Made by a program: the position numbers and the translations under genes. Below, in pieces: positions 1 through 7,492 of a DNA stretch of 26,579 bases; positions within the stretch are counted from its first letter, which is position 1; each line of letters opens with the position of its first letter. Under the pieces are notes generated by a model, which worked only from the letters and a program-made list of their open reading frames with translations, was not told the origin of the DNA and ran no database searches. Source of the stretch: WHTX01 sp038255145 (GTDB lineage: Bacteria > Actinomycetota > Acidimicrobiia > Acidimicrobiales > CAIXPF01); assembly GCA_038255145.1 (NCBI GenBank), contig JBBSLP010000078.1:1-26579 (forward strand), written 5' to 3'.

Positions 1-299
1 GCGTCGTTCTATAGCAGTTCGGTCGATGGAGAGCGGCCTGCCCGGCTTAACCCATGATCTTCATTGGAGACGGGCCAGGCGATATCGAATTGCTGAAATT
101 GCTAACAGTCCGAGCGAATGGCCTAGACCAAGGCCTAGACCAGGCCAGAGGAACCGGATCCACGCAGGAAGGGGAGCTGCCGCACCAGGTGTAGATGACG
201 GCGAAGATGGCCACGGACAGGACGGACCCCCCCCCGAAGCGGGCCCGTCACCGAGCGCCGAAGCAGTCAGCGCCCTAATCGGTCACGGCGACGAGTGGA
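1..299. other. No gene recognised; lower-GC leading segment
   Basis: This stretch is less GC-rich than the rest, especially about 45-115. An open frame runs through it on the plus strand into the acyl-CoA dehydrogenase, but its translation is Arg/Pro/Gly-rich low-complexity text with no recognisable domain. It also contains two copies of an 11-bp unit (GGCCTAGACCA at 120-130 and 132-142). It looks like decayed or intergenic DNA next to the pseudogene that follows. Confidence 0.5.
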
Positions 300-720
300 C
301 CACACCTCCAGCCGGGCGGGCCGGCATAGCCGCCGCTCTCCCCGGCTCGGTCAGGGGTACCCCCACCGTGGGCCAGGCCCCGGGCGCTTCGCCGCCGCGG
401 CCCACAGGACCTACCCCCTGGTCTACGGCGACGACCACCTTGCCGGCATCGTCAGCCGGGGTGACCTGCTGGGCACCGCGGCGACGACGAGCGCCCGGCC
501 GACGGCGCCAGCGGCCACGTGGTCACGGTGGCGTCGGTGGCCAGCGCCCAGACCGCCGCACGGTCATGCTCGACGAGGCCATCGACCCCGCACCCGTAGT
601 CGACGACGGCGACTCGTCGCATCTGCACCCCCACCGACCTGCTGAAGGTGCGCCGCCGCCAGTACCCCTCGAGCACGCCCAGGCTGGGCTTGCCGCCAAC
701 GCTTCGGACACTCACGTGGT
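300..720 (+). pseudogene. Remnant of a tandem CBS-domain protein with several frameshifts
   Basis: Three reading frames each carry a piece of a two-CBS-domain protein, in the right order. Around 403-471 one frame reads YPLVYGDDHLAGIVSRGDLL, a typical end of a first CBS repeat. Around 514-565 a second frame reads HVVTVASVASAQTAARS, the start of a second repeat. Around 567-615 a third frame reads MLDEAIDPAPVVDDGD, and the sense then moves to the frame reading ICTPTDLLKVRRRQ (about 619-660), the end of the second repeat. No single frame joins these, so at least three indels are needed, and no intact start region is visible. CBS pairs bind adenosyl nucleotides and regulate attached enzymes or channels; the basic tail could come from a regulatory CBS protein or a channel C-terminus. 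The parent protein is not identified. Confidence 0.72.
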
Positions 721-791
721 GCGTCGACTGCGTCGTCGAAGTCCGACGACCGATCGCCGCCGTCTCCCGAGCGGGGCGGCACCGGCAGGGC

Positions 792-797
792 TAGGTT
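792..797 (+). promoter_or_regulatory. -10 box TAGGTT, leaderless promoter of the acyl-CoA dehydrogenase
   Basis: TAGGTT fits the actinobacterial TANNNT -10 hexamer and ends 8 nt before the ATG at 806, so transcription would begin at or next to the start codon. No Shine-Dalgarno is visible. This supports 806 as the true start. Confidence 0.55.
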
Positions 798-805
798 CGG
801 CCCCG

Positions 806-2017
806 ATGCCTTCCGAGGAGTTGCCCACCGAGGACGAGATCAGGGCCGAGCTCGACGCTGCTGGGGTGGCGCGGCGACGGCCCGACCAGCGCATGACCAG
901 CATGGGGGCCGGCAGCGACGACCTGGAGCCGGGCCGGGCCTACCTGGCCGCCACCGTGGCCGGCGGTTGGGCCGTGCCCACCTGGCCCCGGGCCCACGGC
1001 GGCCGTGACGCGTCGGCGGCCGAGGCCGCAGCCATCGCCGGGGTGCAGCGTGAGTTCGCCGTGCCCGACCTCTACGCCTACACCATCGGTCTGGGCATGG
1101 CCGGGCCCTCGCTGCTGGCCCACGGCACCACCGAGCAGCAGGACCGCTGGTTGCGGCCCATCGCCGACGGTTCGGAGATCTGGTGCCAGATGTTCTCCGA
1201 GCCCGAGGCCGGTTCCGACCTGGCCAACGTGGCCCTGCGGGCCGAGCGTGACGGCGAGGTCTGGCGCCTCGACGGCCAGAAGGTGTGGACCAGCCGGGCG
1301 GTGTGGGCCCGGTGGTCGCTGTGCCTGGCCCGCACCGACGCCGAGGTGCCCAAGCACAAGGGCCTGACCATGTTCGTGGTCGACATGGAGGCCCCCGGCG
1401 TCGAGGTGCGCCCCCTGGTGCAGATGAACGGTGACCAGCACTTCTCCGAGGTCTTCCTCAGCGGGGTCGAGGTGCCCGACAGCTACCGCCTGGGCGATCC
1501 CGGATCGGGCTGGAACGTGGCCATGACCGTGCTGGCCCACGAGCGGGCCCTGGCCGGTGACAGCCGGGGCGGGGCCGACGGCCAGAGCCGGGGCCAACGG
1601 GCGCCCCGCTGGTTGACCGACGTGGCCGCTCGGGGCGTGCTCGCCGACCCCGTGTGGCGCGACCGGGCCCTGCACGCCTACGAGGTGGGCGAGGTGGCCC
1701 GCCTCACCGGGGCCCGCACCGCGGCGGCCACCGCCGCCGGCAAGGCGCCGGGACCGGCAGGGTCGGGGGCCAAGCTGCGCAAGGTCGACCAGTACAAGGC
1801 CCAGGCCTACCTGGCCAAGGACGCCCGCGGCGCCGAGGGCATGCTCGACGACCACGACGGCCAGATCGAGTTCATGACCGCGCCGTCCATGTCCATCCGC
1901 GGCGGTACCGACGAGATCCAGCGCAACATCCTCGGCGAACGGGTCCTGGGCCTGCCCGGTGAGCCCCGGGTCGACCGTGACGTGCCCTGGAGCCGGGCCC
2001 GCAAGGGCGTCCTCTGA
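806..2017 (+). CDS. Acyl-CoA dehydrogenase (FadE family)
   Basis: A 403-residue FAD-dependent acyl-CoA dehydrogenase that should introduce the alpha-beta double bond into an acyl-CoA thioester. The middle domain has the family signature WCQMFSEPEAGSDLA, and the C-terminus has SIRGGTDEIQRNILGERVLGLP, as in many actinobacterial FadE proteins. The position of the MCAD-type catalytic Glu is Gly (IRGGT), but Glu246 in LAHERALAG lies where isovaleryl-CoA dehydrogenase-type enzymes carry their base on helix G, so the enzyme is probably active. The frame is open upstream to position 26, but that extension crosses the CBS pseudogene and has no homology. I chose ATG 806 because the family-like sequence begins soon after it and a -10 box precedes it. 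The stop overlaps the proposed CTG start of the next gene. The substrate cannot be told from sequence. Confidence 0.92.
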   Translation: MPSEELPTEDEIRAELDAAGVARRRPDQRMTSMGAGSDDLEPGRAYLAATVAGGWAVPTWPRAHGGRDASAAEAAAIAGVQREFAVPDLYAYTIGLGMAGPSLLAHGTTEQQDRWLRPIADGSEIWCQMFSEPEAGSDLANVALRAERDGEVWRLDGQKVWTSRAVWARWSLCLARTDAEVPKHKGLTMFVVDMEAPGVEVRPLVQMNGDQHFSEVFLSGVEVPDSYRLGDPGSGWNVAMTVLAHERALAGDSRGGADGQSRGQRAPRWLTDVAARGVLADPVWRDRALHAYEVGEVARLTGARTAAATAAGKAPGPAGSGAKLRKVDQYKAQAYLAKDARGAEGMLDDHDGQIEFMTAPSMSIRGGTDEIQRNILGERVLGLPGEPRVDRDVPWSRARKGVL

Positions 2018-2388
2018 GCGACGGGACCGATGCCGGGGCCCACCTGTGGGCGGGTTGGCGACACCACCCGTACTGCTACCTGGAGACGGTGGGCCGTCGC
2101 AGCGGACGGACCCACCGCATCGAGATCTGGTTCGTGGTCGACGGTGGCGCCGTCTGGCTGCTGACCGGTCACGAGCCCAAGGACTGGGTCCGCAACCTGG
2201 CGGCCGGGCCCCGGGCCACCCTGGAACTGGGCGGGTGGCGTGCCCCGGTGCAGGGCGCGGTGGTCGACGACCTCCCCACGGACGCTCCCCTACGCGCGGC
2301 CTTGGCTGCGCGCTACCGAGGCGAGGACGAGGGTCACGAGGCGTGGGCCGCGGGCGCCCTGGCCGTACGGCTCACACCCGGGGGCTGA
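2014..2388 (+). CDS. DUF385-type nitroreductase / deazaflavin-dependent oxidoreductase family protein, probable CTG start
   Basis: A 124-residue protein of the small split-barrel family that includes F420-dependent Ddn-type nitroreductases. It shows CYLETVGRRSGRTHRIEIWF followed by a W-L-x-G-x-x-P-x-D-W-x-R-N-L segment, both typical. Conserved residues begin before the first GTG (2089), and the frame back to its upstream stop at 1978-1980 has no ATG, GTG or TTG. CTG at 2014 overlaps the TGA of the acyl-CoA dehydrogenase (CTGA), has AAGGG at 2003-2007 six bases upstream, and gives an N-terminus Met-Ser-Asp followed by the expected family length. It is therefore probably translationally coupled. 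Two LLM F420-type enzymes lie in the same window. Family assignment is firm; cofactor and activity are not shown by the sequence. Confidence 0.8.
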   Translation: MSDGTDAGAHLWAGWRHHPYCYLETVGRRSGRTHRIEIWFVVDGGAVWLLTGHEPKDWVRNLAAGPRATLELGGWRAPVQGAVVDDLPTDAPLRAALAARYRGEDEGHEAWAAGALAVRLTPGG

Positions 2389-2432
2389 GCGCGCCCGGCG
2401 GACGCCCGGCCCGACAGGCCCGGCTCCGGCGC

Positions 2433-2452
2433 CGAGGCTCAGGCGACGAGGC

Positions 2453-2460
<8 letters not shown>
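2433..2460. repeat. 14-bp tandem duplication at the crotonase stop codon
   Basis: CGAGGCTCAGGCGA (2433-2446) is followed directly by CGAGGCTCAGGCGC (2447-2460), identical at 13 of 14 positions. Copy two contains the minus-strand TGA stop of the crotonase (2453-2455), and copy one carries a second TGA just beyond it. It looks like replication slippage at the gene end. Confidence 0.85.
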
Positions 2461-3262
<802 letters not shown>

Positions 3263-3318
3263 GGCTGCCCCCTGGTCCCGTCGCCCTGGGCGGTGATGCC
3301 CCGGCGCTTCCGACGTGG

Positions 3319-3324
3319 ACACTA
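3319..3324 (-). promoter_or_regulatory. -10 box TAGTGT, promoter of the crotonase
   Basis: On the minus strand TAGTGT fits TANNNT and would place transcription start near 3311, leaving a leader of about 50 nt with a Shine-Dalgarno before the ATG at 3262. Confidence 0.45.
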
Positions 3325-3335
3325 GAACCCTCACG

Positions 3336-3346
3336 GGAACGGTTCC
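3336..3346. promoter_or_regulatory. Palindrome GGAAC-G-GTTCC between divergent promoters
   Basis: A perfect 5-bp inverted repeat about one base, midway between the minus-strand -10 box (3319-3324) and the plus-strand -10 box (3359-3364). It overlaps the -35 region of the plus-strand promoter. A regulator bound here could affect both genes. It is short, so it could be chance. Confidence 0.35.
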
Positions 3347-3358
3347 GGGCCCCTGCGG

Positions 3359-3364
3359 TAGCGT
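3359..3364 (+). promoter_or_regulatory. -10 box TAGCGT, promoter of the first LLM oxidoreductase
   Basis: TAGCGT fits TANNNT. Transcription from about 3371 would give a short leader containing the purine-rich Shine-Dalgarno GAGGGGGGAG before ATG 3395. The same hexamer occurs before two other genes in the window. Confidence 0.5.
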
Positions 3365-3394
3365 CCGGTCCATCCACGAGGGGGGAGCCCACCC

Positions 3395-4279
3395 ATGCGC
3401 TTCGGTTACCTGACGGTCAACACCGCCGATGGCATCCGGCCCGATGTTCTGGCCCGTGAGCTGGAGGATCGGGGCTTCGACTCGATCTGGGCCCCGGAGC
3501 ACAGCCACATCCCCAGCGGGCGGGAATCGGACTACCCGGGCCGGGGGGACCTGCCCGACGGCTACTGGCACATGATGGACCCCTTCGTGTCCCTGGCCCT
3601 GGCCTCGGCAGCCACCACGACGCTGACCCTGGCCACGGGGGTGTGCCTGCTGCTCGAGCACGACCTGTTGGACCTGACGTGCCAGACGGCCACCCTCGAC
3701 GCCCTGTCGGGCGGGCGCCTGCTGCTGGGCGTGGGCGTGGGCTGGAACGCCGAGGAACTGGCCAACCACCGCCCCGACGTGCCCTTCAAGAAGCGCTACT
3801 CGGCCATGGCCGAGCGCGTCGAGGCCATGCGCACGGCGTGGACCAAGGACGAGGCGTCCTTCTCCGGCACGTACGACAACTTCACCCCGTCGTGGGTGTA
3901 CCCCAAGCCCACCGCCGGCACCGTGCCCATCGCCCTGGGCAACGCCGGGCCCGTGGGCATCCGCCACGCCGCCACCTACGCCGATGAGTGGTGCCCCATC
4001 GACGCCCAGATCCTCAACCAGGGGGGCAAGCCCGACCCCGCGGCAGGCATCAAGCTGTTCCGTGAGCTGGCCACCGAGGCCGGCCGCGACGCCATGTCCA
4101 TCCCCATCACCCTGTTCGCGTGGACCCCGCCCCCGGCCGAGCGCCTCGAGCACTACATCGAGCTCGGCGTGCACCGCGTCGTGCTCGCGCCGCGGACCAT
4201 GGCCCGCCACGACCAGGACGCCGCCCTGACCCACCTCGACACCCTGGCCCCGCTCATCGAGCGCTACCCCGTCGGCTGA
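3395..4279 (+). CDS. LLM class F420-dependent oxidoreductase (TIGR03619-like)
   Basis: A 294-residue bacterial-luciferase-like TIM-barrel oxidoreductase; in actinobacteria such proteins usually use coenzyme F420. It begins MRFGYLTVNTADG, followed by the strand ELEDRGFDSIWAPEHSHIP that lines the cofactor pocket. The central segment ALSGGRLLLGVGVGWNAEEL is the most typical motif of the superfamily, and PIALGNAG is also conserved. The C-terminal YIELGVHRVVLAP matches the usual last barrel strand. The length fits the shorter subfamily. A Shine-Dalgarno lies about 10 bases before ATG 3395. It is divergent from the crotonase. The substrate is unknown. Confidence 0.93.
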   Translation: MRFGYLTVNTADGIRPDVLARELEDRGFDSIWAPEHSHIPSGRESDYPGRGDLPDGYWHMMDPFVSLALASAATTTLTLATGVCLLLEHDLLDLTCQTATLDALSGGRLLLGVGVGWNAEELANHRPDVPFKKRYSAMAERVEAMRTAWTKDEASFSGTYDNFTPSWVYPKPTAGTVPIALGNAGPVGIRHAATYADEWCPIDAQILNQGGKPDPAAGIKLFRELATEAGRDAMSIPITLFAWTPPPAERLEHYIELGVHRVVLAPRTMARHDQDAALTHLDTLAPLIERYPVG

Positions 4280-4336
4280 AGGCGGGCCGTGGGGACGGTG
4301 GGGACGGGCCCGGAGGCGCCGGGTCCGGTCCCCGCC

Positions 4337-4342
4337 TACGAT
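4337..4342 (+). promoter_or_regulatory. -10 box TACGAT, leaderless promoter of the CinA-like gene
   Basis: TACGAT ends 8 nt before ATG 4351 and there is no Shine-Dalgarno, so the mRNA probably starts at the AUG. This promoter would drive the coupled pair of genes that follows. Confidence 0.6.
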
Positions 4343-4350
4343 CGCCGGCG

Positions 4351-4863
4351 ATGACCACCTTCGAGGATCTCGTCGAGCGTTCGACCCCTCTCGGCGCCAC
4401 CCTGGCCGCCCGGGGGGAGACGGTGTCGGTGGCCGAAGGGGCGGCGGGTGGGCTCATGTCCGCCGCCCTGCTGGCCGTGCCCGGCGCCTCCCGCTACTAC
4501 GTGGGCGGCATGGTCGTCTACACCCTGGTCAGCCGAACCGCCCTGATCGGTGACGCCATCCCGTCCCCAGCCAAGCTGCGGGGGGCGAGCGAGCCCTGGG
4601 CCACCTTCGCCGCCGACGGCGCCCGGGCCGTGCTCGGCACCACCTGGGCCCTGGGCGAGGGTGGGGCGGCCGGACCCGACGGCAACCGCTACGGCGACCC
4701 CTCGGGCCATGCCTGGGTGGCGGTCTCGGGCCCGGTGTCCAAGGCCGTCAACGTGCTCACCGGCCTCGACGACCGGGTGGCCAACATGTTCGAGTTCGCG
4801 GCTGCGGGCCTGGACCTGCTGGCTGCGGCCCTGGCCGAGGCACCGCCCGCCACGGCGGGCTGA
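4351..4863 (+). CDS. CinA C-terminal-domain-like protein (PncC fold), active-site Ser missing
   Basis: A 170-residue protein matching the CinA/PncC domain in outline: VSVAEGAAGGLMSAALLAVPGASRYYVGG (written here in parts: VSVAEGAAGG at about 25-34, then LMSAALLAVPGAS, then YYVGGMVVYT). Active nicotinamide-nucleotide amidohydrolases have AESCTGG at this place, and its Ser is part of the catalytic centre. Here the motif is AEGAAGG with Gly30 in place of Ser and Ala in place of Thr. The Lys that usually follows VAYTN appears as Arg in LVSRTALIG, and the late AVTG segment reads AVSG. The fold is therefore likely but amidase activity is doubtful. The TGA overlaps the ATG of the 5'-nucleotidase gene by one base, so the two are probably co-translated, both perhaps connected with nucleotide turnover. 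Confidence 0.82.
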   Translation: MTTFEDLVERSTPLGATLAARGETVSVAEGAAGGLMSAALLAVPGASRYYVGGMVVYTLVSRTALIGDAIPSPAKLRGASEPWATFAADGARAVLGTTWALGEGGAAGPDGNRYGDPSGHAWVAVSGPVSKAVNVLTGLDDRVANMFEFAAAGLDLLAAALAEAPPATAG

Positions 4864-6323
4864 TGACGGTTCCCCCCCACCCGCTCGACCCCCGGGACCC
4901 CCTCGAGGGCGACATCGCCCCCGAGCGCCGGGTCTACGCCAACCGCACGTTGAACCTGCGGGCCATCCGGGCCTTCGGGTACGACATGGACTACACCCTG
5001 GTCCAGTACCGCTCCGACGAGTGGGAGCGGGCCGCCTTCGACCACGCCCGCACGCTGTTGGCCGAGCGGGGCTGGCCCGTCGACGAGCTCGTCTTCGACC
5101 CCGCCGCCTTCGTGCAGGGCCTGGCCTTCGACCTCGAGCTGGGCAACCTGGTCAAGGCGTCGCGCTTCGGCTACGTGATCCGGGCCCAGCACGGCACCCG
5201 GCCCCTGCCCTTCGACGAGCTGCGGTCGGTCTACGCCCGCGAGTACGTCGACCTGGGCGAGGCCCGCTGGGACTTCATGAACACGCTGTTCTCGCTGTCC
5301 GAGGCCAGCCTGTACGCCCAGCTCGTCGACCTGGCCGACCGCAAGGCCCTGCCCGAGGTGGTGGGCTACGACGATGTGTCCCGGGTGGTCACCGACGCCC
5401 TCGACCGCTCCCACACCCAGGGCGACCTCAAGGCCCGCATCATCGCCGACCCCGAGCGCTACGTGGAGCTCGACCCCGACCTGCCCCTGACCCTCTTGGA
5501 CCAGCGCCACGCCGGGCGCACCCTGCTGCTCATCACCAACTCGGACTGGTCCTACACCAAGGCCATGATGACGTGGTCCATGGACCGGTTCCTGCCCGAG
5601 GGCCGCACGTGGCGGGACCTGTTCGACATCGTCATCGTCGAGGCCCGCAAGCCCCTGTTCTTCTCCGGACGCTTTCCCGTGTACCGCATGGTCGACGAGG
5701 ACCAGGGCCTGCTGCTCCCCCACCGGGGACCGCTGCAGAAGGGCCACGTGTACTCCGGTGGCGACGCCCGCCTGGTCGAGTCCAGCCTGGGCCTGTCGGG
5801 GGCCGACATCCTCTACGTGGGCGACCACCTCTTCGGTGACGTGCACGTGAGCAAGGACGTGCTGCGTTGGCGCACGGCGCTGATCCTGCGCGAGCTCGAG
5901 CCCGAGATCGGCGACGCCGGCCGGTTCGGCGACCACGAGGCCCAGCTCAGCGAGCTCATGGCCGCCAAGTCCGACGTCGACCGCCACCTGGCCGAGCTGC
6001 GCCTGCTGCGACTGCGCTCCCGGGCCGGCTACGGGCCGCCCAGCGACCTGCACGGCGCCGCCCTCGAGCGCGTCATCCGCGACGCCGCCGCCCACAGCTC
6101 CGACCTCGACGGCCGCATCCGCCCCCTGGCCCGCGAGGCCAGCCGCCTGGGCAACCCCACGTGGGGGCCGCTGATGCGGGCCGGCAGCGACAAGAGCCTC
6201 TTCGCCCGCCAGATCGAGCGCTACGCCGACGTGTACACGACCCGGGTGTCGAACTTCCTGGCCGAGACCCCCTACGGCTACCTCCGGGCCGCCCGGTCCA
6301 ACCTGCCCCACGACCCCGCCTGA
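4863..6323 (+). CDS. HAD-IG family 5'-nucleotidase
   Basis: A 486-residue haloacid-dehalogenase-type phosphatase of the purine 5'-nucleotidase group (HAD superfamily, subfamily IG). Motif I is GYDMDYTL with nucleophile Asp41 and Asp43. Motif II is TLLLITNSDWSY. The motif III Lys lies in EARKPLFF, and motif IV is ILYVGDHLFGDV. Family-typical segments such as RWDFMNTLFSLSEA and the C-terminal helical region are present, and the length fits. It should remove the 5'-phosphate from nucleoside monophosphates in the cytosol, with Mg2+. Its ATG shares one base with the stop of the CinA-like gene (TGATG), indicating translational coupling. No internal defect was seen. Confidence 0.93.
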   Translation: MTVPPHPLDPRDPLEGDIAPERRVYANRTLNLRAIRAFGYDMDYTLVQYRSDEWERAAFDHARTLLAERGWPVDELVFDPAAFVQGLAFDLELGNLVKASRFGYVIRAQHGTRPLPFDELRSVYAREYVDLGEARWDFMNTLFSLSEASLYAQLVDLADRKALPEVVGYDDVSRVVTDALDRSHTQGDLKARIIADPERYVELDPDLPLTLLDQRHAGRTLLLITNSDWSYTKAMMTWSMDRFLPEGRTWRDLFDIVIVEARKPLFFSGRFPVYRMVDEDQGLLLPHRGPLQKGHVYSGGDARLVESSLGLSGADILYVGDHLFGDVHVSKDVLRWRTALILRELEPEIGDAGRFGDHEAQLSELMAAKSDVDRHLAELRLLRLRSRAGYGPPSDLHGAALERVIRDAAAHSSDLDGRIRPLAREASRLGNPTWGPLMRAGSDKSLFARQIERYADVYTTRVSNFLAETPYGYLRAARSNLPHDPA

Positions 6324-6372
6324 CATCGGCCATCGCCCCTTGACGCCGGGACCGGCCCGGGGGATCTTCGGC

Positions 6373-7212
6373 GTGGTGGCCGACCTGTCCGATGGTGTTC
6401 CCCGCCCCCCTGCCGGCGGGCCGCCCTCGGCAGACGACGCCCTCGTCGACCTGGCCACCGCCGGCCGGTTGGCCGCGGGCCTGGCCCACGACCTGCGCCA
6501 CCTGCTGGTGGCCGTGGGCCTCAACCTCGAGGTCATGTCCCGGCGAGCCGGCGACGAGCTCGATCGACGTCGGGCCACGTCCCTGGTGACCGCCATCGAC
6601 GACGCCGTGGACCTGCTGCGTCGCTTCGGTGAGGTGGCCCGCCCCCGGGCCAGCCCGCCACCGGAAGGGGACGGATCCGGTCTGCCCCCGTCCGGGCCCG
6701 TCATCGCCGTGGACGGCGCCGTCGAGGCCCTGGTCGCCCTGCTGGGGCCGTGCCTGGGGGCCATCGAGCTGCACGTCGACCTGGCCGCCGGCGATGCCAC
6801 CGTGGCGGTGACGGCCACCGAGCTGCGCCGCTGCCTGCTCAACCTGGCCCTCAACGCCATCGAGGCCCTGGCGGGATCGGGCCGGCTGGCCATCACCACC
6901 CGGCTGGTCGAGCTGTCGGGCACCGAGGACGAGCTCCGCCCCCCGGGCCGCCGCGGATGGTTCGCCGTGCTCGAGGTGGCCGACGACGGACCCGGCGTCG
7001 ATGTCGACGCCGTGCGGGCCGGGTTCAGCCCCGGTCTGGGGCTGGCCAACACCCTGGCCGTGGCGACCGCGGCCGGAGGTGCCCTGGGAGTGACCAGCAC
7101 CGCCGGGTCGGGCAGCCGCTTCCGCCTCTACCTCCCCCTGGCTGCCGGCACCGCCGCCGGCGCCGCTGACCGGCCCGGCGTGGGCACGGGCCCACCGGGG
7201 GAGCTCGACTGA
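6373..7212 (+). CDS. Soluble sensor histidine kinase (HisKA-like plus HATPase)
   Basis: About 279 residues with no membrane segment. An H-box-like motif LAAGLAHDLRHLL carries the likely phosphoacceptor His (about residue 39 from this start). The HATPase domain shows the N box LLNLALNAIEAL, the G1 box VADDGPGVD, and the G2 box GLGLANTLA, followed by GALGVTSTAGSGSRFRLYLP, a typical end. It would phosphorylate itself and pass phosphate to a response regulator, but none is encoded nearby, and no sensor domain is present in the short N-terminus, so it may work with other proteins. The start is uncertain: TTG 6340 extends the frame by 11 codons, but GTG 6373 has GGGGGAT upstream, and TTGACG at 6340 may instead be promoter sequence. 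Confidence 0.85.
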   Translation: MVADLSDGVPRPPAGGPPSADDALVDLATAGRLAAGLAHDLRHLLVAVGLNLEVMSRRAGDELDRRRATSLVTAIDDAVDLLRRFGEVARPRASPPPEGDGSGLPPSGPVIAVDGAVEALVALLGPCLGAIELHVDLAAGDATVAVTATELRRCLLNLALNAIEALAGSGRLAITTRLVELSGTEDELRPPGRRGWFAVLEVADDGPGVDVDAVRAGFSPGLGLANTLAVATAAGGALGVTSTAGSGSRFRLYLPLAAGTAAGAADRPGVGTGPPGELD

Positions 7213-7250
7213 AGACGGCGCGAGAAGGACCTCGATGACGCGAACCGCGC

Positions 7251-7270
7251 GCGTCCGATCAACCGGACGC
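7251..7270 (+). terminator. Possible terminator hairpin after the histidine kinase gene
   Basis: GCGTCCG and CGGACGC form a perfect 7-bp stem around the loop ATCAAC, 38 bases after the kinase stop. There is no following T-run, as is common in high-GC actinobacteria. Confidence 0.4.
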
Positions 7271-7391
7271 ATGGGCGTACCGCTGGCGTAGGTGGATGCG
7301 TTCGGTTGGTGGGCGGACCGCCGGGCGACCCGGTGGCCCCACCCGGATCGGCCTGTTCTCACGTCCTTGGCCTGTGGTGACGCGAAGCGGC

Positions 7392-7415
7392 CCGGGCGCC
7401 GTGGAGGCCGCCCGG
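7392..7415 (-). terminator. Possible terminator hairpin after the LPXTG gene
   Basis: CCGGGCG and CGCCCGG can pair around a 10-base loop, about 78 bases beyond the minus-strand stop at 7493. There is no T-run; GC-rich chance pairing is possible. Confidence 0.25.
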
Positions 7416-7492
7416 ACCGCTCGTCATCTGCTGATCAGCCTGGACCAGTCGCCATCGTCCGCATCAGCTCGGTCCGATCAGGCGAGGCCAGG

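Larger units (their letters stand above)
7213..7492. other. Convergent intergenic region without a gene
   Basis: No coding sequence is supported in these 280 bases between the end of the histidine kinase gene and the end of the LPXTG gene on the other strand. They hold two hairpin-forming inverted repeats (7251-7270 and 7392-7415), listed separately. Confidence 0.6.

Noticed and set aside
120..142. Two copies of an 11-bp unit
   Set aside because: Too short and isolated to assign a role; probably local slippage in decayed DNA.
6340..6372. TTG 6340 as start of the histidine kinase
   Set aside because: No Shine-Dalgarno is visible, and TTGACG there resembles a -35 box; GTG 6373 has a purine-rich sequence upstream. 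The choice remains uncertain.
4689..7100. 803-residue open frame on the minus strand
   Set aside because: It lies antisense to the 5'-nucleotidase and histidine kinase genes, its translation is low-complexity Gly/Val/His/Gln text, and no domain is visible. Such shadows are normal in this GC range.
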